The position numbers and the translations under genes were made by a program. Positions 61,916 through 64,000 of a DNA stretch of 64,000 nucleotides are shown here, in pieces. Numbering within the stretch: the stretch's first letter is position 1; every line of letters starts with the position of its first letter. The notes under the pieces are model-generated. The model was given only the letters and a program-made list of their open reading frames with translations, was not told where the DNA came from and did no database searches. Source of the stretch: Megalonaias nervosa (Eukaryota; Mollusca; Bivalvia; Unionida; Unionidae); assembly GCA_016617855.1 (NCBI GenBank), contig JAECUM010003222.1:1-64000 (forward strand). The letters run 5' to 3'.

Positions 61916-62718
61916 TATATCAGTGATTCATATGTGTTGCAACATTTTATTCCTTTAAAAAAAATTTAATTAAAATTTTACAAGTATCAGGCTGCCATGT
62001 TAATTTTCCATCAAACATGTCCAGCAAGAACCATTTGAATATGTTAAAGAAAACCTGTCAAAGCATTACAAAATTGACATTTAGGGTGCAAAAATATGTA
62101 CAAGATGTAAATCAGAAAAAACAACATTTTAAAATGAGCTTTTGTGATCCTTGCTCCAATTTCTTTGGCATGATAAGAGTCTTTTAAAACAAGAAAAACA
62201 AAACAAAGAAAGAGGGGGACAACCAACCAAGTGACATTTTGTAATTTTGTATTTGCAGGACCAACTGTTTAATGGGGGGGGGGAGTGTCCTAATACAGAA
62301 TTTTTTTCTGTTATCTTTAGATAATTTTTTTCATCTTACATAATTGATATAATTTTTTTTTTCTTTAAAAAATTACAGTGAGAATAATTGTTCCAACTAA
62401 TTGGGGGCCAGACATTTTTATTTTCGAAACAATTCCAGGCCCTCCATTTCTCTTCATAGATTTAAATGACTGTGCCCTAAAGGACACCACCTCCCCAATT
62501 TCCCTTTAAGAGAATTTCTTTTATAAATGAGGTTAGTGAAATCAAGAAAGGTGGTCCATCAAACTTTATCTCTATGAACACGTGTCCGTTGTAGAGAACG
62601 TGCCTTCAAATACAGATGTCACTTTAGGTCCGTAGGCCAAGTTTTCAGCAGCAGGGCGAAGGAGGCTGTGGAGATGTGTAGATCAAGAGTAAAGCGTATG
62701 TGTGTAATCAATTAAATC

Positions 62719-62723
<5 letters not shown>

Positions 62724-62776
<53 letters not shown>
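62724..62776. repeat. (AG)n microsatellite
   Basis: About 26 pure AG dinucleotides, about 450 bases upstream of the candidate alternative first exon. On the minus strand it reads as a Ser-Leu run. Confidence 0.97.
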
Positions 62777-62781
<5 letters not shown>

Positions 62782-63225
62782 ACTAGCTAAAAATGTTTGA
62801 TACGACCCCTGTCCCCAGAGACTAGCCTGCTGACTGAGTCTGTTTACCTGAGTTAAATATTGATTCATGTCTGTGCAGTCATACAGGTGGAGAATATAGA
62901 GACACGCCACTGCTGTACACACATAGAGTAATATATTTCATGGAACTGGCGAAAATGCTGATGTGCGTATCTAACCTCACATGCCTCAGTTTGGATGTAG
63001 CCTTATGAAATAACAATGTGCCAGTCGCATATTTATGCTGATAAATTTCAGTAATGTTCAGTGAAGTTCAAGCTGTGGTGACTGGAATATTTGGCGATTG
63101 GAGTATTGGACTATAAGATTCATTTCATTACAAGCATACAGGGTGATTAAGTAACAGCAGGATTTCAGTTTTCACAATGGTTGACTGATAAAGTGTTGCT
63201 ATAAGGATCCTTTAAAGGGACAACA

Positions 63226-63281
63226 ATGTCCCATCCAAGGAACAAAAAGGAGCCCTATTTCTATGACCCTCATATTCCAAG
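63226..63281 (+). CDS. Possible alternative first coding exon of a short dlg isoform
   Basis: An ATG in a fair initiation context (A at -3, CAACAATGT) opens 18 codons, MSHPRNKKEPYFYDPHIP, plus AG, then a good donor GTAGGT. An in-frame TAA at 63202-63204 makes this ATG the first possible start. The exon ends in phase 2, the same phase as the last secure dlg exon (38486), so it could splice to the same downstream exon. The amino acid mix looks coding rather than random. Mammalian DLG2 is known to make short isoforms from an internal promoter between PDZ2 and PDZ3, and this exon would be analogous. It could instead belong to a nested gene or be chance. Confidence 0.4.
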
Positions 63282-63799
63282 GTAGGTAGGTATACTGTAG
63301 CTTCAGAGAGCTAAATTAACATTGTAATCTCAATCTGAGATATTTGTTCACATTATTTAATCAACAAAGGTCAAAGTCCTGAAAGAAAAATCTGTTAGGA
63401 ATTATTGATTATGTAAATGTACATGGATGATGGTGGCAGTTAGTACTTTGGGGGTGAAGTGTTTCAGGGCCTGTTCTACTAGAAATGAAAATTTAGTGGT
63501 GGAATATTCACCTACATTGAAAACAAGGGGGGAAGTTTCTAAATATAGCTGTGATTTAATCAATAGTTATAGTAGAGATAGTAGAGATCGAAGATTTGAG
63601 ATGTAATTTTAATGCTTTTGTTGATTTTCCATAGTATTTGAGAGATTAGTGTGAATCCCACAATAGCACAATCTTAAATAGACCCTGGTGTTTTAATGGA
63701 ATTAACTAGACAGAAGTTGAGTAATGGTGTTCCCATTCTTGCTGGCTAGCAATTGATTAGATAGGTATTTTGGTGTTTGATGACATATCATCACATGAA

Positions 63800-63900
63800 A
63801 GGATATTTTGCCATCCCTACCAGGTCTCAGCAGGATTTGAACTCACACCCATCTTTATCTTATGTCTGGTACTCTAACTTCTGAACTACCATGGTTTCCT
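63800..63900 (-). mobile_element. tRNA-like SINE head or tRNA pseudogene, minus strand
   Basis: Read on the minus strand: ATGGTAGTTCAGAAGTTAGA (A-box-like), then 'GATGGGTGTGAGTTCAAATC' with a B box (GAGTTCAAATCC), followed by TGCTGAGACCTGGTAGGGAT. The box spacing of about 40 bases suits a pol III promoter. I cannot fold a full cloverleaf, and no body shared with the other SINE families is visible. Confidence 0.55.
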
Positions 63901-64000
63901 CACAAAGGATAGACCAATTATTGATGTTGGGAGGTGACCACACTGTAGAAAGTTTTGCTGTAAATATCCTGTACACCTTACAGGTAATCAAATGGAAAAT

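Larger units (their letters stand above)
38487..64000 (+). other. Sequence downstream of the last secure dlg exon
   Basis: Probably intron leading to PDZ3, which I did not find. Named contents are listed separately. Stretches with nothing I can support: 38670-39300, 39570-40475, 40530-42540, 42700-43730, 44095-45005, 45960-46550, 47130-48235, 49190-50045, 50320-52230, 52810-56540, 56600-57170, 57360-57780, 58650-58900, 59745-60260, 61920-62720, 62780-63225 and 63290-63800. The open frames there are short and carry no recognisable motif. Confidence 0.7.

Overview
This window looks like intron-rich, AT-rich nuclear DNA from an invertebrate animal. A lophotrochozoan, probably a mollusc, is my best guess, based only on protein similarity and on the style of the tRNA-derived SINEs; I could not test it. 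The only conserved protein-coding gene I can defend is a plus-strand discs-large (DLG/PSD-95 family MAGUK) gene. Six short exons (2711-2835, 24731-24833, 26481-26547, 28038-28174, 31844-31994, 38381-38486) join in frame across GT-AG introns. They encode most of PDZ1, all of PDZ2 and the start of the PDZ2-PDZ3 linker. The start of PDZ1 and everything N-terminal lies upstream; PDZ3, SH3 and guanylate kinase domains were not found and should lie downstream. Two further exon-like segments are weaker: a possible linker exon (39308-39401) and a possible alternative first exon (63226-63281) that would start a short isoform lacking PDZ1 and PDZ2.

Everything else is intron. Intron 1 (about 21.9 kb) holds a young 48-bp x 8 satellite inside an older degenerate tandem field, several copies of a 'mammoth' diverged repeat built on a motif like ATGGCTGCCATCTTGAAAATC, a dead DIRS-type retrotransposon fragment, three SINE copies from different families, two copies of a palindromic ~215-bp MITE and several microsatellites. 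Intron 4 contains a 1.5-kb Tigger/pogo-like TIR element with TA target duplication. Intron 5 contains a 4.3-kb hAT-like DNA transposon with recognisable ends, a 6-bp target duplication and a transposase gene broken by at least five frame changes.

Downstream of 38486 the intron carries more SINEs, several minisatellites (37-bp, 36-bp, ~80-bp, ~50-bp and ~170-bp units), two more copies of the palindromic MITE, and a 505-bp MULE-like element with 10-bp target duplications. Nothing here resembles a bacterial operon, CRISPR array or defence system. The most interesting signals are the alternative-promoter candidate, the four-copy palindromic MITE, the well-delimited TIR elements and the recurrent degenerate intronic arrays.
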